Assembly: GCF_029936995.1 (NCBI RefSeq)
Contig: NZ_JAPYRE010000003.1
Coordinates: 248,001-312,000, forward strand
Length of the DNA stretch: 64,000 nt
Source of the DNA: Henriciella sp.
GTDB lineage: Bacteria; Pseudomonadota; Alphaproteobacteria; Caulobacterales; Hyphomonadaceae
Direction of reading: 5' to 3'
Shown here in pieces: positions 34,894 through 45,126 of this stretch. The notes beneath the pieces were generated by a model that searched no databases, was not told where the DNA came from, and saw only the letters and a list, made by a program, of their open reading frames with translations. Within the stretch, counting starts at the first letter, position 1, and every line of letters starts with the position of its first letter. A program made the position numbers and the translations under genes.

Positions 34894-36383
34894 TGGGCAA
34901 TTTCCCGATTCTCACGGCGGTTACATTCCTGCCGCTTGCTGGTGCTGTACTGATCATGCTCGTGCGGGCCATGACGGGCAGTCAGGAGAGCGATGTTGCC
35001 AGTGGCAACAAGGCGCTGACGGCTGGCCTGATCTTTTCCGTGGCGACTTTCCTGGCGTCGCTGGTCATGCTGGCCAGTTTCGATATCGGTGCGCCTGGCT
35101 ACCAGCTTGTCGAAGAGGTCAGCTGGTTTGCCAATGTTCAGTACAAGCTGGGCGTTGACGGTCTGTCATTGCTGCTAATCCTGCTGACGACATTGCTGAC
35201 CCCGCTCAGTCTCATTGCGTCCTTCGGCTCAGTCAAAGAGCGGCTGACAGAATACACGATCGCATTCCTCGTGCTCGAAACCTTCATGATCGGGGTCTTC
35301 TGCGCGCTGGATATGGTACTCTTCTATGTTTTCTTTGAAGCGGGCCTTATCCCGATGTTTATTATCATCGGCGTCTGGGGCGGGGCTGACCGTATCTACG
35401 CGTCGTACAAATTCTTCCTGTATACGCTGCTAGGCTCTCTCTTCATGCTGGCCGCTGTCGTCTTCATGTACCTGCAGGCCGGTACATCCGACATCGCTCA
35501 ACTTGAGACGTTTGCATTCGCGCCTGAAGTACAGACATGGCTGTGGCTTGCCTTCTTTGCGTCGTTTGCCGTGAAGTTGCCGATGTGGCCCGTCCACACT
35601 TGGCTTCCGGACGCTCACGTGCAGGCGCCCACCGCGGGCTCCGTCATCCTGGCGGGTATCCTGCTGAAGATGGGGGGCTATGGCTTCCTGCGTTTCTCGC
35701 TGCCGATGTTCCCGGATGCGAGTGAACTGTTCCAGCCATTCATGTTCGTGCTGTCTGTCGTGGCCATCGTATATGCGTCGCTTGTGGCGTTCCGCCAGAC
35801 AGACATGAAGAAGCTGATCGCCTATTCTTCGGTTGCGCACATGGGCTTTGTCACACTCGGCATCTTCTCCTTTACAGAAGTTGGCGTGCAGGGCGCGATT
35901 TTCCAGATGATCTCTCACGGGCTGATCTCTGGTGCGCTGTTCCTGATCGTCGGGGTTGTCTATGACCGGATGCACACGCGTGAAATCGCAGCTTATGGCG
36001 GCCTGGTTCACAGAATGCCGGTTTATGCCGCGATGTTCATGCTGTTCTCCATGGCCAATGTCGGCCTGCCGGGGACGAGTGGGTTTGTCGGTGAAATCCT
36101 GACCATGACAGGCGCTTTCCAGGCCTCGACCTGGGCAGCAGCCGGTGCTGCGCTGGGTGTCATTTTCTCTGCCGTCTACATGCTGACGCTCTATCGACGC
36201 ACAGTTTTCGGCCAGATCACCAATCCGGACCTGGAGGGCATAAAGGATGTTGATCTGAAGGAGATCATCACGCTTGCCCCGCTTATCATCGGTACGATCC
36301 TGCTGGGGATCGCGCCGAATATCGTTTTCAACATCACGCGCGAGTCGAGCCTGCGCGCGCTTCAGATGATCACCGGAGGATAA
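34893..36383 (+). CDS. nuoM: NADH-quinone oxidoreductase subunit M
   Basis: 496 aa antiporter-like proton-pumping subunit (ND4 equivalent). Typical stretches are [37 protein letters not shown] with the key acidic residue, [20 protein letters not shown] with the central lysine, and [20 protein letters not shown]. About 14 helices. It starts in a TGATG overlap with nuoL, six bases before nuoN. Confidence 0.98.
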   Translation: MGNFPILTAVTFLPLAGAVLIMLVRAMTGSQESDVASGNKALTAGLIFSVATFLASLVMLASFDIGAPGYQLVEEVSWFANVQYKLGVDGLSLLLILLTTLLTPLSLIASFGSVKERLTEYTIAFLVLETFMIGVFCALDMVLFYVFFEAGLIPMFIIIGVWGGADRIYASYKFFLYTLLGSLFMLAAVVFMYLQAGTSDIAQLETFAFAPEVQTWLWLAFFASFAVKLPMWPVHTWLPDAHVQAPTAGSVILAGILLKMGGYGFLRFSLPMFPDASELFQPFMFVLSVVAIVYASLVAFRQTDMKKLIAYSSVAHMGFVTLGIFSFTEVGVQGAIFQMISHGLISGALFLIVGVVYDRMHTREIAAYGGLVHRMPVYAAMFMLFSMANVGLPGTSGFVGEILTMTGAFQASTWAAAGAALGVIFSAVYMLTLYRRTVFGQITNPDLEGIKDVDLKEIITLAPLIIGTILLGIAPNIVFNITRESSLRALQMITGG

Positions 36384-36389
36384 TCGCCA

Positions 36390-37814
36390 ATGCTGGATTT
36401 CCAGGCGATGATAGCGGCTGTTGGCCCCGAACTCCTGCTGGCTCTGGCCGGGTTGGTGGGCGTCCTGCTGGGCGCCATCTTCAAGGATCAGTTCAACAGC
36501 CTGTCCTTCAAGTTTGCGGCAGCTTCATTGATTGCAGCTGTGCTGGTGGTCTTCCTCAACTGGCCGGGAGGTGAAGCGTTTGGCGGGCTGGTTACGACGA
36601 CACCATTTGTGAATTTTGCCAAGGTGGTCAGCTATGGTGCAGGCGCCATCACTCTGCTCATGGGCGAAAACTTCCTGCGCCGGCATGAGACGATCCGTTA
36701 TGAGTATGCGCTGCTGATCATCTTTGCGTCTCTCGGCATGGGCGTGATCCTTTCGGCATCGAACCTGATGACGTTGTATATGGGCATCGAGACACTCAGC
36801 CTGTCATCCTATGTACTGGCGTCATTCCACCGGGATTCCATGCGCTCTGCTGAAGCGGGTCTCAAGTATTTTGTCCTTGGCGCCTTGGCTTCAGGGATCC
36901 TGCTGTACGGGATTTCGCTGGTCTACGGTTTTACCGGTTCGACGGACTATACGGCCATCGCGGAAGCCGAAGGTGGCATCGGCCTGCTGTTCGGTATGGT
37001 GCTGATGATCTCCGGCATGGCCTTCAAGGTGTCGGCTGCCCCGATGCACGTATGGACACCTGACGTCTACGAGGGAGCTCCGAGCCCTGTGGTGGCCTTC
37101 TTCGCGACGGCTCCGAAAATGGCCAGCATGGTGGTCTTCGCCAACCTGATGTTCCAGGCATTCCCGGGTGTGTTCGAGGACTGGCAGATGATCATTGCGA
37201 TCATTGCGACCCTGTCCATGATCATTGGTGCTTTCGGTGCGCTTGTGCAGTCCAATCTTAAACGCCTTCTTGGTTATTCCTCGATTGCCAATATGGGCTA
37301 TGCGCTGATTGCGGTTGCCGCAGGTGCTGAGTACGGCGCTGCCGCATTGCTTGTGTTCATGACTTCCTACGTCATCGCTTCAATCGGCTTGTTCGGCGGG
37401 GTCCTGGCGATGCGCCGCGAGGGTGGCATGGTCGAGAATATCGATGAGCTGGCCGGCCTTGTGCGTCGGCGCACTGGCATGGCCATCGCGTTGACCATTC
37501 TGGTAATATCTGTTGCGGGCTTTCCGCTCGCTGTCGGCTTCCTTGGCAAGCTGGTTGTTTTCGAGGCTGGCTGGAATGCCGGGCTACTGCCGCTACTGAT
37601 CGTGCTTGTACTTAGCTCGGTGCTGGCTTTTGGTTATTACCTGCGCATCATTCTTGTGATGTGGGTGCGTGAGCCAGCGGAGCGTTTCCAACCTGTGGAC
37701 CGTGCGGTATCTATTGCGATCTACGGTGCAGCGATTGCCTGCCTGCTGCTGTTTATTTTCATCGGACCATTCACCGACTGGGCAACCAGCGCGACAGCAG
37801 GGTTCTATCAGTGA
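36390..37814 (+). CDS. nuoN: NADH-quinone oxidoreductase subunit N
   Basis: 474 aa antiporter-like proton-pumping subunit (ND2 equivalent), last core gene of the operon. Features include [39 protein letters not shown] with the pump lysine, and [20 protein letters not shown]. Length matches bacterial NuoN. The final codons overlap the birA start by 4 bases, so transcription probably continues into the biotin ligase and beyond. Confidence 0.98.
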   Translation: MLDFQAMIAAVGPELLLALAGLVGVLLGAIFKDQFNSLSFKFAAASLIAAVLVVFLNWPGGEAFGGLVTTTPFVNFAKVVSYGAGAITLLMGENFLRRHETIRYEYALLIIFASLGMGVILSASNLMTLYMGIETLSLSSYVLASFHRDSMRSAEAGLKYFVLGALASGILLYGISLVYGFTGSTDYTAIAEAEGGIGLLFGMVLMISGMAFKVSAAPMHVWTPDVYEGAPSPVVAFFATAPKMASMVVFANLMFQAFPGVFEDWQMIIAIIATLSMIIGAFGALVQSNLKRLLGYSSIANMGYALIAVAAGAEYGAAALLVFMTSYVIASIGLFGGVLAMRREGGMVENIDELAGLVRRRTGMAIALTILVISVAGFPLAVGFLGKLVVFEAGWNAGLLPLLIVLVLSSVLAFGYYLRIILVMWVREPAERFQPVDRAVSIAIYGAAIACLLLFIFIGPFTDWATSATAGFYQ

Positions 37815-38551
37815 AGCCTGACGCCCAGGTTCAATGGCATGCGACCATAGACAGTACGAATGAGGAAGCCAGGCGCCTTGCCCAGGCTGATATGTATGGG
37901 CCGCTGTGGATTGCTTCGCGCGAGCAGACAGCCGGACGAGGCCGGCTCGGCCGCCAGTGGACCTCCCCGGTTGGCAATCTGTATTGCACGGCTTTCTTCT
38001 TTGAGCCGGGCGGTGTCCAGACTGCGACGCGCTATCCTTTTGCAGCTGGTCTCGCCATTGCAGACCTCTGTTCCCAGCTTGTGCCTGAAGCAGCTGTCCG
38101 GCTGAAATGGCCGAATGATGTACGGGTCGATGGTGCCAAGCTCTGCGGCATCCTTGTCGAGGCTGGCCAGTTAGCCGGACAGGGGGGATGGGTCGCTGCG
38201 GGTATGGGGCTGAATGTTGTCACGGCACCGGAGGGGGCCGGGCAGGAGACTACATCACTTGCAAGGCTCGGGGCGAGTTCTGCGGTCAATGCCGAATTCG
38301 TGCTTGAAGCCCTGCGCCCGCTGTTCGCGCGCCGCACCAGCCAGGCAAGGGAAGACTTTCCGGGTTTGCTGAAAGACTGGGAGCAGGTCGCTGAAGGGCT
38401 CGGCCAGACAGTAACATCAGGCAAGGGCGAAAAGGCTGTACGCGGCATTTTCAAGGGGCTCTCCCCGGATGGTGGGTTGCAGCTTGAATTGCCTGACGGC
38501 TCGGCGCACACCATAAGGGCGGGTGACGTGGAGCTGGTAAAGGAGGTCTGA
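37811..38551 (+). CDS. birA: Biotin--[acetyl-CoA-carboxylase] ligase, single domain
   Basis: Attaches biotin to carboxylase carrier protein through biotinyl-AMP. 246 aa. The catalytic domain is evident from the substrate loop [20 protein letters not shown] and the block [20 protein letters not shown]. The N-terminal winged-helix repressor domain of E. coli BirA is absent, so this form should not control bio genes. A GTG start at 37811 overlaps the nuoN stop. The small C-terminal SH3-like domain ends [11 protein letters not shown]. It is placed between nuoN and coaX, as in many relatives. Confidence 0.95.
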   Translation: MKPDAQVQWHATIDSTNEEARRLAQADMYGPLWIASREQTAGRGRLGRQWTSPVGNLYCTAFFFEPGGVQTATRYPFAAGLAIADLCSQLVPEAAVRLKWPNDVRVDGAKLCGILVEAGQLAGQGGWVAAGMGLNVVTAPEGAGQETTSLARLGASSAVNAEFVLEALRPLFARRTSQAREDFPGLLKDWEQVAEGLGQTVTSGKGEKAVRGIFKGLSPDGGLQLELPDGSAHTIRAGDVELVKEV

Positions 38552-38552
38552 C

Positions 38553-39326
38553 GTGCTGCTTGCGATTGATGTTGGCAATACCAATACGGTTTTCGCCCTG
38601 CATGATGGTGAAGACTGGGTCGCCATGTGGCGGAGCGCGACAGATCCAACGCGTACGGCGGACGATTATCTGGTCTGGCTCGGACCGCTCATGGATATGC
38701 GCAAGGTATCGGTCTATGACATCAATGCCTGCGTGATTTCCTGCGTTGTCCCGCAGGCCCTGTTCAATTTCCGTAACCTGTCGCGCCGGTATTTCGGTAT
38801 CGAGCCGCTGGTCGTCGGCGAGCCGGGGGTCAACCTCGGCGTACCAATCCGCATTCCGCGTCCCGAGCAGGTTGGTGCGGACAGGCTTGTTGCCGCCATT
38901 GGGGCACATATCGCGTATCCGGGGCCTCTGATTGTGATCGATAGCGGCACGGCAACAACGCTTGATATTGTCGGCGCCGATGGTGGTTTCGAAGGGGGGA
39001 TCATCAGCCCCGGTATCAATCTTTCCATGCGTGCATTGCACGATGCGGCTGCGCAGCTGCCACGTATCGCCATTCAGCGACCGGAGAAGATCATCGGGGA
39101 TTCAACCGTTGCCGCGATGCAGACGGGGGTTTTCTGGGGGTATATCGATCTCATCGATGGTCTTGTGCGGCGTGTGAAGGACGAGTACGGCGATCCGATG
39201 ACAGTGATCGCCACAGGAGGTGTCGCTTCCCTCTTTGAAGGGGCAAGTGCCACCATAGATCATTATGACCAGACCCTTATGGAATCAGGGCTTCTGGAAA
39301 TCTACAGACGCAACAGCAAAGGCTGA
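38553..39326 (+). CDS. coaX: Type III pantothenate kinase
   Basis: First step of coenzyme A synthesis, phosphorylating pantothenate; type III enzymes are not feedback-inhibited by CoA. 257 aa of the ASKHA fold: phosphate-1 motif [15 protein letters not shown] at the N-terminus, [11 protein letters not shown], phosphate-2 motif [13 protein letters not shown], and [20 protein letters not shown]. The start is GTG at 38553 with a strong AAGGAGG upstream. One base separates it from the rnj start; coaX-rnj is a conserved pair in the class. Confidence 0.97.
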   Translation: MLLAIDVGNTNTVFALHDGEDWVAMWRSATDPTRTADDYLVWLGPLMDMRKVSVYDINACVISCVVPQALFNFRNLSRRYFGIEPLVVGEPGVNLGVPIRIPRPEQVGADRLVAAIGAHIAYPGPLIVIDSGTATTLDIVGADGGFEGGIISPGINLSMRALHDAAAQLPRIAIQRPEKIIGDSTVAAMQTGVFWGYIDLIDGLVRRVKDEYGDPMTVIATGGVASLFEGASATIDHYDQTLMESGLLEIYRRNSKG

Positions 39327-39327
39327 C

Positions 39328-41007
39328 ATGCCAAATCTGGACACGCCCGAACTCGTTTTCCTGCCTCTCGGCGGATGCGGCGAGATCGGTATGAATCTGA
39401 ATGCCTACGGATATGGACCGCCCGATGACCGGCGCTGGATTCTGGTTGACCTGGGTGTGACCTTTGGGGACGACACCACACCAGGTATCGATCTTATCTG
39501 TGCCGATCCGGAATTCATCGCCGAACATGCAGATAATATTGATGCGATCTTCCTGACACATGCGCATGAAGATCATATCGGTGCGGTTGGTCTGCTATGG
39601 CCACGCCTCCAGGCACCGCTTTATGCGACGCCATTTACGGCGCACCTCGTGGCCGGAAAGCTCGCAGAGCGTGGACTGGCTCATGTGGATGTGAATGTTG
39701 TTCCGCTGGAAGGTGAGGTCGAGGCCGGGCCATTTACGGTGAGATATGTCACACTCACCCACTCCATTCCGGAGCCGAATGCGCTTGCGATTACAACGCC
39801 GTCCGGGACGATCCTTCACACAGGTGACTGGAAAATCGATCCTGACCCGCTTCTTGGGGAGGGCGTGGATGTTGAGGGTCTGAAGCGTCTCGGTGACGAG
39901 GGCGTGCTTGCGATGGTCTGCGACAGTACGAATGTATTTGTCGAAGGCGAAAGTGGATCGGAAGCAACGGTTAGACGTAACCTGATCGAGCTCGTAGGTA
40001 GCCTGGAGGGGCGTGTCGCCGTGGCGACATTCGCTTCGAACGTAGCTCGTGTTGCAACGGTGATTGAAGCCGCGAAGAAAGCCGGACGCAGTGTCTGCCT
40101 TGCCGGGCGCAGCATGCACAAGATTGTCGATGCCGCGGTTACAACAGGTGTCCTCAAGGATTTGCCGGACCTGGTTGATGAGGCGGATGCCGGATCGTTC
40201 CCATCTGACAAGATCCTTTATCTCTGTACGGGCAGTCAGGGAGAAGAACGTGCTGCGCTTGGGCGGATCGCCAATGGCACGCACAGACATCTCTCACTGG
40301 GCGAGGGCGATACGGTGATTTTCTCATCCCGCGTCATTCCCGGCAATGAGAAGGGCATTTTCGAAATGCAGAACACGCTCGCTGAAAATGGCGTGCGGAT
40401 CATTACCGACAGGATGACCACCGAGCCGATCCACGTATCCGGTCATCCCGCACGCGACGAGCTTGAGCGCATGTACCAGTGGGTGCGTCCGCGCATTGCA
40501 GTTCCAGTACATGGCGAGCGCCGGCATATCATGGAGCACGCAGCATTCGCGCGAACCATGCAGGTTGCCGAAACGGTTACGCCGCGAAACGGGGACATGA
40601 TCCGGCTATCGCCGGGCAAGGCAGAGCGGATTGATGTCGTTCCGAATGGCCGGCTTCATCTCGATGGAAAGCGTCTGGTTCCGGCCGGTTCTGAGGGCCT
40701 GAAGGAACGTATCGCGATTTCCAAGTACGGTTATGTAACGGCAAGCGTCACTTTTGACGAAGCTGGCAGCATTGCAGACGGGCCTTATCTCGCGGCACGT
40801 GGCCTTTCGGAAGAGGATGGGAGTCTAGCTGACGAGTCCCTTGATGACCTGGAAGAGGCCTGCGACGAAGCGCTGGACGGTTTGTCACGGCGCAAGAGGC
40901 TTGACGACGAGACAGTCGAAAAGGTTCTGGTAAAGGCTATCAAGCGCAAGTGCGAAAGCGTTTTCGGGCGAAAGCCGCTCGTCGACGTTGCCATCATGAG
41001 AGTGTGA
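39328..41007 (+). CDS. rnj: Ribonuclease J
   Basis: Metallo-beta-lactamase/beta-CASP ribonuclease with 5'-3' exonuclease and endonuclease activity, used in mRNA decay and rRNA maturation. 559 aa. Zinc-site motifs are LTHAHEDHIGAVG (HxHxDH), LTHSIPEPN and HTGDWKID; beta-CASP motifs are SGHPARDEL and VPVHGERRH. A C-terminal dimerisation domain follows. I start at the ATG at 39328, one base after the coaX stop; the longer open frame begins within coaX and is unlikely. Confidence 0.96.
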   Translation: MPNLDTPELVFLPLGGCGEIGMNLNAYGYGPPDDRRWILVDLGVTFGDDTTPGIDLICADPEFIAEHADNIDAIFLTHAHEDHIGAVGLLWPRLQAPLYATPFTAHLVAGKLAERGLAHVDVNVVPLEGEVEAGPFTVRYVTLTHSIPEPNALAITTPSGTILHTGDWKIDPDPLLGEGVDVEGLKRLGDEGVLAMVCDSTNVFVEGESGSEATVRRNLIELVGSLEGRVAVATFASNVARVATVIEAAKKAGRSVCLAGRSMHKIVDAAVTTGVLKDLPDLVDEADAGSFPSDKILYLCTGSQGEERAALGRIANGTHRHLSLGEGDTVIFSSRVIPGNEKGIFEMQNTLAENGVRIITDRMTTEPIHVSGHPARDELERMYQWVRPRIAVPVHGERRHIMEHAAFARTMQVAETVTPRNGDMIRLSPGKAERIDVVPNGRLHLDGKRLVPAGSEGLKERIAISKYGYVTASVTFDEAGSIADGPYLAARGLSEEDGSLADESLDDLEEACDEALDGLSRRKRLDDETVEKVLVKAIKRKCESVFGRKPLVDVAIMRV

Positions 41008-41016
41008 GGAAACGAG

Positions 41017-41448
41017 ATGTCGAAGGAATTCAAGCTGGGGCCGCTAAATCATGTGGGCGTCGCGGTGCCATCCCTGCCGGATGCGATTGAGACGTATAGG
41101 ACTCTCTATGGCGCAACAGATATTACAGAGCCCTTCGATATGCCGGCCCAGGGCGTAAAGGTCTGCTTCGTCAACCTGCCGAACAGTCAGATCGAGCTTA
41201 TCGAGCCCCTGAACGAAGAAAGCCCGATCCATAATTTCATCGAGAAAAATCCGAAAGGCGGCCAGCATCATGTCTGCTTCGAGGTTGATGATATTCATGA
41301 AGCCGTGGACGTGATGAAAACGCGTGGCGCAACGGTACTTGGCGAACCGCGCATTGGTGCCCATGGGACGCCGATCGTCTTCGTTCACCCCAAGAACACG
41401 AACGGGGTGCTTGTCGAACTCATGGAGACCCCGAAAGGCGATCACTGA
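41017..41448 (+). CDS. mce: Methylmalonyl-CoA epimerase
   Basis: Interconverts (S)- and (R)-methylmalonyl-CoA for propionyl-CoA catabolism. 143 aa, two glyoxalase/VOC modules. Metal ligands are the His in NHVGVAV, the His in GQHHVCFEV and the Glu in GVLVELME. Length and order fit the family closely. It lies 9 bases after rnj and overlaps the DUF1467 gene by one base. No mutase or propionyl-CoA carboxylase genes are in the window. Confidence 0.95.
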   Translation: MSKEFKLGPLNHVGVAVPSLPDAIETYRTLYGATDITEPFDMPAQGVKVCFVNLPNSQIELIEPLNEESPIHNFIEKNPKGGQHHVCFEVDDIHEAVDVMKTRGATVLGEPRIGAHGTPIVFVHPKNTNGVLVELMETPKGDH

Positions 41449-41690
41449 TGAACCTGGTCGGCGGCGTCGTCATATTCCTCATTTCCTGGTGGATTTGCCT
41501 GTTCGTTGTGCTGCCGATCGGCGTGCGTGGACAATTCGAGGAGAACGAGATCGAGGACGGCACAGAAGAGGGCGCGCCGGTCAGTCACATGCTGCCGAAG
41601 AAAATGGTCTGGGCGACGATCGGGGCCATAGGGTGCACCGTTATTGCAGGGCTGATCGTAATCCCGCTGTTGCAGTATTATGGAGCATAG
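41448..41690 (+). CDS. DUF1467 family small membrane protein
   Basis: 80 aa with two transmembrane helices (about 4-24 and 53-75) joined by an acidic loop. The sequence after helix 1, FVVLPIGVRGQFEENE, and APVSHMLPKKMVWATI before helix 2 are the DUF1467 hallmarks. The family is restricted mostly to alphaproteobacteria, typically between mce and proS as here; function unknown. It starts in the TGATG overlap with mce. Confidence 0.92.
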   Translation: MNLVGGVVIFLISWWICLFVVLPIGVRGQFEENEIEDGTEEGAPVSHMLPKKMVWATIGAIGCTVIAGLIVIPLLQYYGA

Positions 41691-41787
41691 TGATTGCCTG
41701 GCCGGCATTGCACGCACGCACTAGCCAACGGCGGCAACTCCAAATAACACAGGATCAAACCAGAACCGCTCCAGAGTTTTCAAAATC

Positions 41788-43107
41788 ATGCGACTTTCGC
41801 GCTATTTCCTGCCTGTTTCCAAGGATGTGCCCGCTGATGCGGCCATCGTCTCACACCAGCTGATGCTGCGCACCGGTATGGTGCGCCAGAACGGGGCGGG
41901 GATCTATACTTGGCTACCACTTGGGCATCGGGTGCTCCAGAAAATCGAACAGGTCGTGCGCGAGGAAATGGACAGGGCCGGAGCCATCGAAATGCTCATG
42001 CCCACCATCCAGCAGGCCGAGCTCTGGCAAGAGAGCGGGCGGTATGAGGATTACGGCAAGGAGATGCTGCGCATCACCGACCGCCACGACCGGGACATGC
42101 TGTTTGGCCCGACCAATGAAGAGCTGATCACGGATGTCTTCCGGACTTATGTGAAAAGTTACAAGGCGTTGCCGCTGAATCTTTATCATACACAGTGGAA
42201 GTTTCGCGACGAGATTAGGCCGCGTTTCGGTGTCATGCGCGGGCGCGAGTTCCTGATGAAGGATGCCTATTCCTTCGACCTTACGGAAGAGGATGGCCGG
42301 GCCAGCTATAACCGGATGTTCTGCGCCTATCTCAACACCTTCGACCGGCTGGGCCTGACTGCCATCCCTATGCAGGCGGATACAGGCCCGATAGGGGGCG
42401 ATCTCAGCCACGAGTTCATCATTCTGGCCGAAACTGGTGAGAGCGCGGTGTTCTGCGACAAGGACATGCTGGACTTGCCTGCGCCGGGGCTCGATCTCGA
42501 CTTCGACAGTGATCTCTCAGGTGAAGTTGCCAAGCGTACGACTTATTATGCAGCAACAGACGAGATGCATGATGAAACCGAGTTCGCGAAGATACCCCAG
42601 GAACGGCAGGTCTCTGCGCGCGGCATCGAGGTTGGTCATATCTTCTTCTTCGGCACAAAGTATTCCGAACCGATGAATGCCACGGTCCAGACCGCAGAAG
42701 GGGGCAGTGTGCCCGTCCAGATGGGCAGTTATGGCATCGGGGTTTCGCGTCTTGTGGGCGGCATCATCGAGGCCTGTCATGATGAGAATGGCATCGTCTG
42801 GCCGCAATCCATTGCGCCATTTGAGGTTGGCCTGATCTCCATGCGACCGAAGGATGAAACCGTCTCCAAGGTGGCAGATGAGGCGTATGAGACGCTGAAG
42901 GCTGCCGGGTTTGATGTGCTTTATGACGAGACCGACGAGCGGCCTGGCTCCAAGTTCAACCGGATGGACCTTATTGGCCTGCCTTGGCAGATCATTATCG
43001 GACCACGTGGCATCGAAAACGGTGTGGTCGAGCTCAAGAACCGCAAGAGCGGGGAAAAGAGCGAAGTGGCGCTGGAGAAGGCCGTAGAAATGGTGAAAGC
43101 TGGCTGA
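41788..43107 (+). CDS. proS: Prolyl-tRNA synthetase, short alphaproteobacterial form
   Basis: Class II synthetase, 439 aa; it lacks the large editing insertion found in E. coli ProRS, as is normal in alphaproteobacteria. Motif 2 is in [23 protein letters not shown], followed by MKDAYSFD; motif 3 contains [13 protein letters not shown]. The anticodon-binding domain is C-terminal (about 345-439). There is a 97-base gap before it with no clear promoter, and no evident Shine-Dalgarno before the ATG. The stop overlaps lolC (TGATG). Confidence 0.97.
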   Translation: MRLSRYFLPVSKDVPADAAIVSHQLMLRTGMVRQNGAGIYTWLPLGHRVLQKIEQVVREEMDRAGAIEMLMPTIQQAELWQESGRYEDYGKEMLRITDRHDRDMLFGPTNEELITDVFRTYVKSYKALPLNLYHTQWKFRDEIRPRFGVMRGREFLMKDAYSFDLTEEDGRASYNRMFCAYLNTFDRLGLTAIPMQADTGPIGGDLSHEFIILAETGESAVFCDKDMLDLPAPGLDLDFDSDLSGEVAKRTTYYAATDEMHDETEFAKIPQERQVSARGIEVGHIFFFGTKYSEPMNATVQTAEGGSVPVQMGSYGIGVSRLVGGIIEACHDENGIVWPQSIAPFEVGLISMRPKDETVSKVADEAYETLKAAGFDVLYDETDERPGSKFNRMDLIGLPWQIIIGPRGIENGVVELKNRKSGEKSEVALEKAVEMVKAG

Positions 43108-44378
43108 TGAGCAAGTCCGCGCCTTTCGGTCAGGTCGAGCGGGCGCTTGCCTGGCGCTATCTGCGAGCACGGCGCCAGCATGGCGGTGTATCGCTCATCT
43201 CCATCATTTCCTTCTTTGGCATTATGCTGGCCGTCATGGCGCTGATCGTCATCATGTCCGTGATGGCCGGTTTCCGTTCGACACTCTTGAACGCGCTGCT
43301 GGGAGGCCAGGGACATGTCTTTGTGCAGGTACAGGACTATCCTGCTGGCGATGTCGATGACCTGACAAATCGGATCATTGAACTGCCGGGCATCAACACA
43401 GCTTCGCCTATCATTGAGCAACAGGTGCTCGCCACATCGGATGCAGCGCGCACAGGAGCTGTCGTTCGTGGGGTGCGCATGGCCGATCTCGACAAGCTGC
43501 CATATCTCGATGGCGGGGCATCGCAGGCAAAAGCGGCTGGGTTCGGCGATGGCCGCAATGGTGGTGATGTCGTCATGATCGGGGCGTTTCTCGCTTCTGA
43601 CCTCGGCGTTCGGCCGGGTGATGAAATTACTCTGGTGGCGCCGGAGGGAGCTTCTACGCCGTTCGGTGTTTCTCCGCGCAGCAAGACCTACACAGTAGGC
43701 GATACATTCACGACAGGCAGCGTCGAACTCGACAAGCTTTATGTCTTGATGCCGATGCCGCAGGCACAGCTCTTCTTTAACAGTAAGGGGGAATACCAGC
43801 TGATCGATGTGCGGATCAAAGATCCCATGAAGTCAGAACAGGCCATGCGCATGATCAATGAGGCGACAGGCGGGCAGTATTATCTTCAGGACTGGAAGCA
43901 GCAGCGTGCCTCTTATTTCAACGCGCTGAACGTTGAACGCGGCATGATGCGGGTCATCATGCTGATCCTGATCACAATTACCGCGCTAAATATCATTACA
44001 GGCGTTGTGATGCTGGTGAAGAACAAGACGCGTGACATCGCCATATTGCGCACAATCGGCGCCACACGCGGGGCGATCATGCGGACCTTCATCATGATCG
44101 GTGCGATTCTGGGCCTGACCGGTGCCCTGATTGGTCTTGGTCTCGGTGTGTTGATTGTCATCAATATCGATGCTGTGGAGGCGTTCCTGAGCCTTGTGAT
44201 GGGCCGGGAAATCTTTGCTGCCGACGTTTATGGGCTTGATGGCCTGCCAGCTGAACTGGACTGGGGCGAAGCACTGTTCACAACGCTCTGGGCGATGAGC
44301 ATGTCCATACTTGTAACGATCTGGCCGGCCTGGAATGCGGCCAAGCTTGATCCGGTCGACGCGCTGAGGTTCGAGTAA
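43107..44378 (+). CDS. lolC: Lipoprotein-releasing ABC permease LolC/LolE
   Basis: Membrane subunit of the LolCDE-type complex that extracts lipoproteins from the inner membrane and hands them to LolA. 423 aa: helix 1 at about 28-55 (SIISFFGIMLAVMALIVIMSVMAGF region), a large periplasmic domain, then three helices at about 280-410 forming the FtsX domain, ending PAWNAAKLDPVDALRFE. Alphaproteobacteria usually carry a single such permease, forming a homodimer with LolD. I use the ATG overlapping the proS stop; the longer open frame starts within proS. Confidence 0.95.
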   Translation: MSKSAPFGQVERALAWRYLRARRQHGGVSLISIISFFGIMLAVMALIVIMSVMAGFRSTLLNALLGGQGHVFVQVQDYPAGDVDDLTNRIIELPGINTASPIIEQQVLATSDAARTGAVVRGVRMADLDKLPYLDGGASQAKAAGFGDGRNGGDVVMIGAFLASDLGVRPGDEITLVAPEGASTPFGVSPRSKTYTVGDTFTTGSVELDKLYVLMPMPQAQLFFNSKGEYQLIDVRIKDPMKSEQAMRMINEATGGQYYLQDWKQQRASYFNALNVERGMMRVIMLILITITALNIITGVVMLVKNKTRDIAILRTIGATRGAIMRTFIMIGAILGLTGALIGLGLGVLIVINIDAVEAFLSLVMGREIFAADVYGLDGLPAELDWGEALFTTLWAMSMSILVTIWPAWNAAKLDPVDALRFE

Positions 44379-45064
44379 TGAGTGCGGCTGTACTGGAACT
44401 TCGTGGGATCGTACGGGAATACCGGACCGGACCGAATACGCTCAAGGTGCTCGACAAGGCGGACCTCGTGCTCAATCCCGGCGAACTTGTCGGCCTAGTC
44501 GGGCCTTCGGGCTCTGGGAAATCCACGCTGCTGCATACCGCAGGCTTGCTGGAACGGGCAGAGGATGGAGAAGTGCTGCTCGATGGTGAGTCCGTGCTTG
44601 AGCTGTCGGATGGTGTGCGCACACGGCTTCGCCGGGAGAAGCTCGGTTTTGTCTACCAGTTCCACCACCTGCTTCCCGAGTTCGATGCTTGCGATAATGT
44701 TGCCATGCCCCTCATGGTGAACGGGGTTAAGCGTAAGGCCGCCAAGGAGAAAGCCGAGGCGCTGCTGGAAGAGATGGGGCTGTCTGATCGCTCTCATCAC
44801 CAGCCGGGCGCATTGTCTGGCGGGGAGCAGCAACGTGTCGCGATCGCCCGCGCTCTGGTGAACGACCCCAAGCTTGTCATTGCGGACGAACCGACCGGGA
44901 ACCTGGACCCGGCGACGACTGACCGGGTTTTCAAAAGTTTGATAAGGATCGCACGAAGCGAAGGGGCCGCGGTTTTGGTCGCTACACACAACATGGCCCT
45001 TACACGCCACATGGATCGTGTGCTCACCCTTGAAGAGGGAAAACTCACAACCTTTGAAGGCTGA
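44378..45064 (+). CDS. lolD: Lipoprotein-releasing ABC ATPase LolD
   Basis: 228 aa ATPase partner of the adjacent permease. Walker A GPSGSGKST, Q-loop in YQFHHLLPEF, signature LSGGEQQRVAIARALV, Walker B LVIADEPTGNLD, and the H-loop His in VLVATHNMALTRHM. The YQFHHLLPEF and PTGNLDP features mark the LolD/MacB group. One-base overlap with the permease gene (TAATG). A short gap then leads to dnaE. Confidence 0.96.
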   Translation: MSAAVLELRGIVREYRTGPNTLKVLDKADLVLNPGELVGLVGPSGSGKSTLLHTAGLLERAEDGEVLLDGESVLELSDGVRTRLRREKLGFVYQFHHLLPEFDACDNVAMPLMVNGVKRKAAKEKAEALLEEMGLSDRSHHQPGALSGGEQQRVAIARALVNDPKLVIADEPTGNLDPATTDRVFKSLIRIARSEGAAVLVATHNMALTRHMDRVLTLEEGKLTTFEG

Positions 45065-45126
45065 CCCGTCGACTCGGGCTAACAAAGGGGCATACTCGAT
45101 CTCTTCCCGCAAAGGAGGCAGGCCCC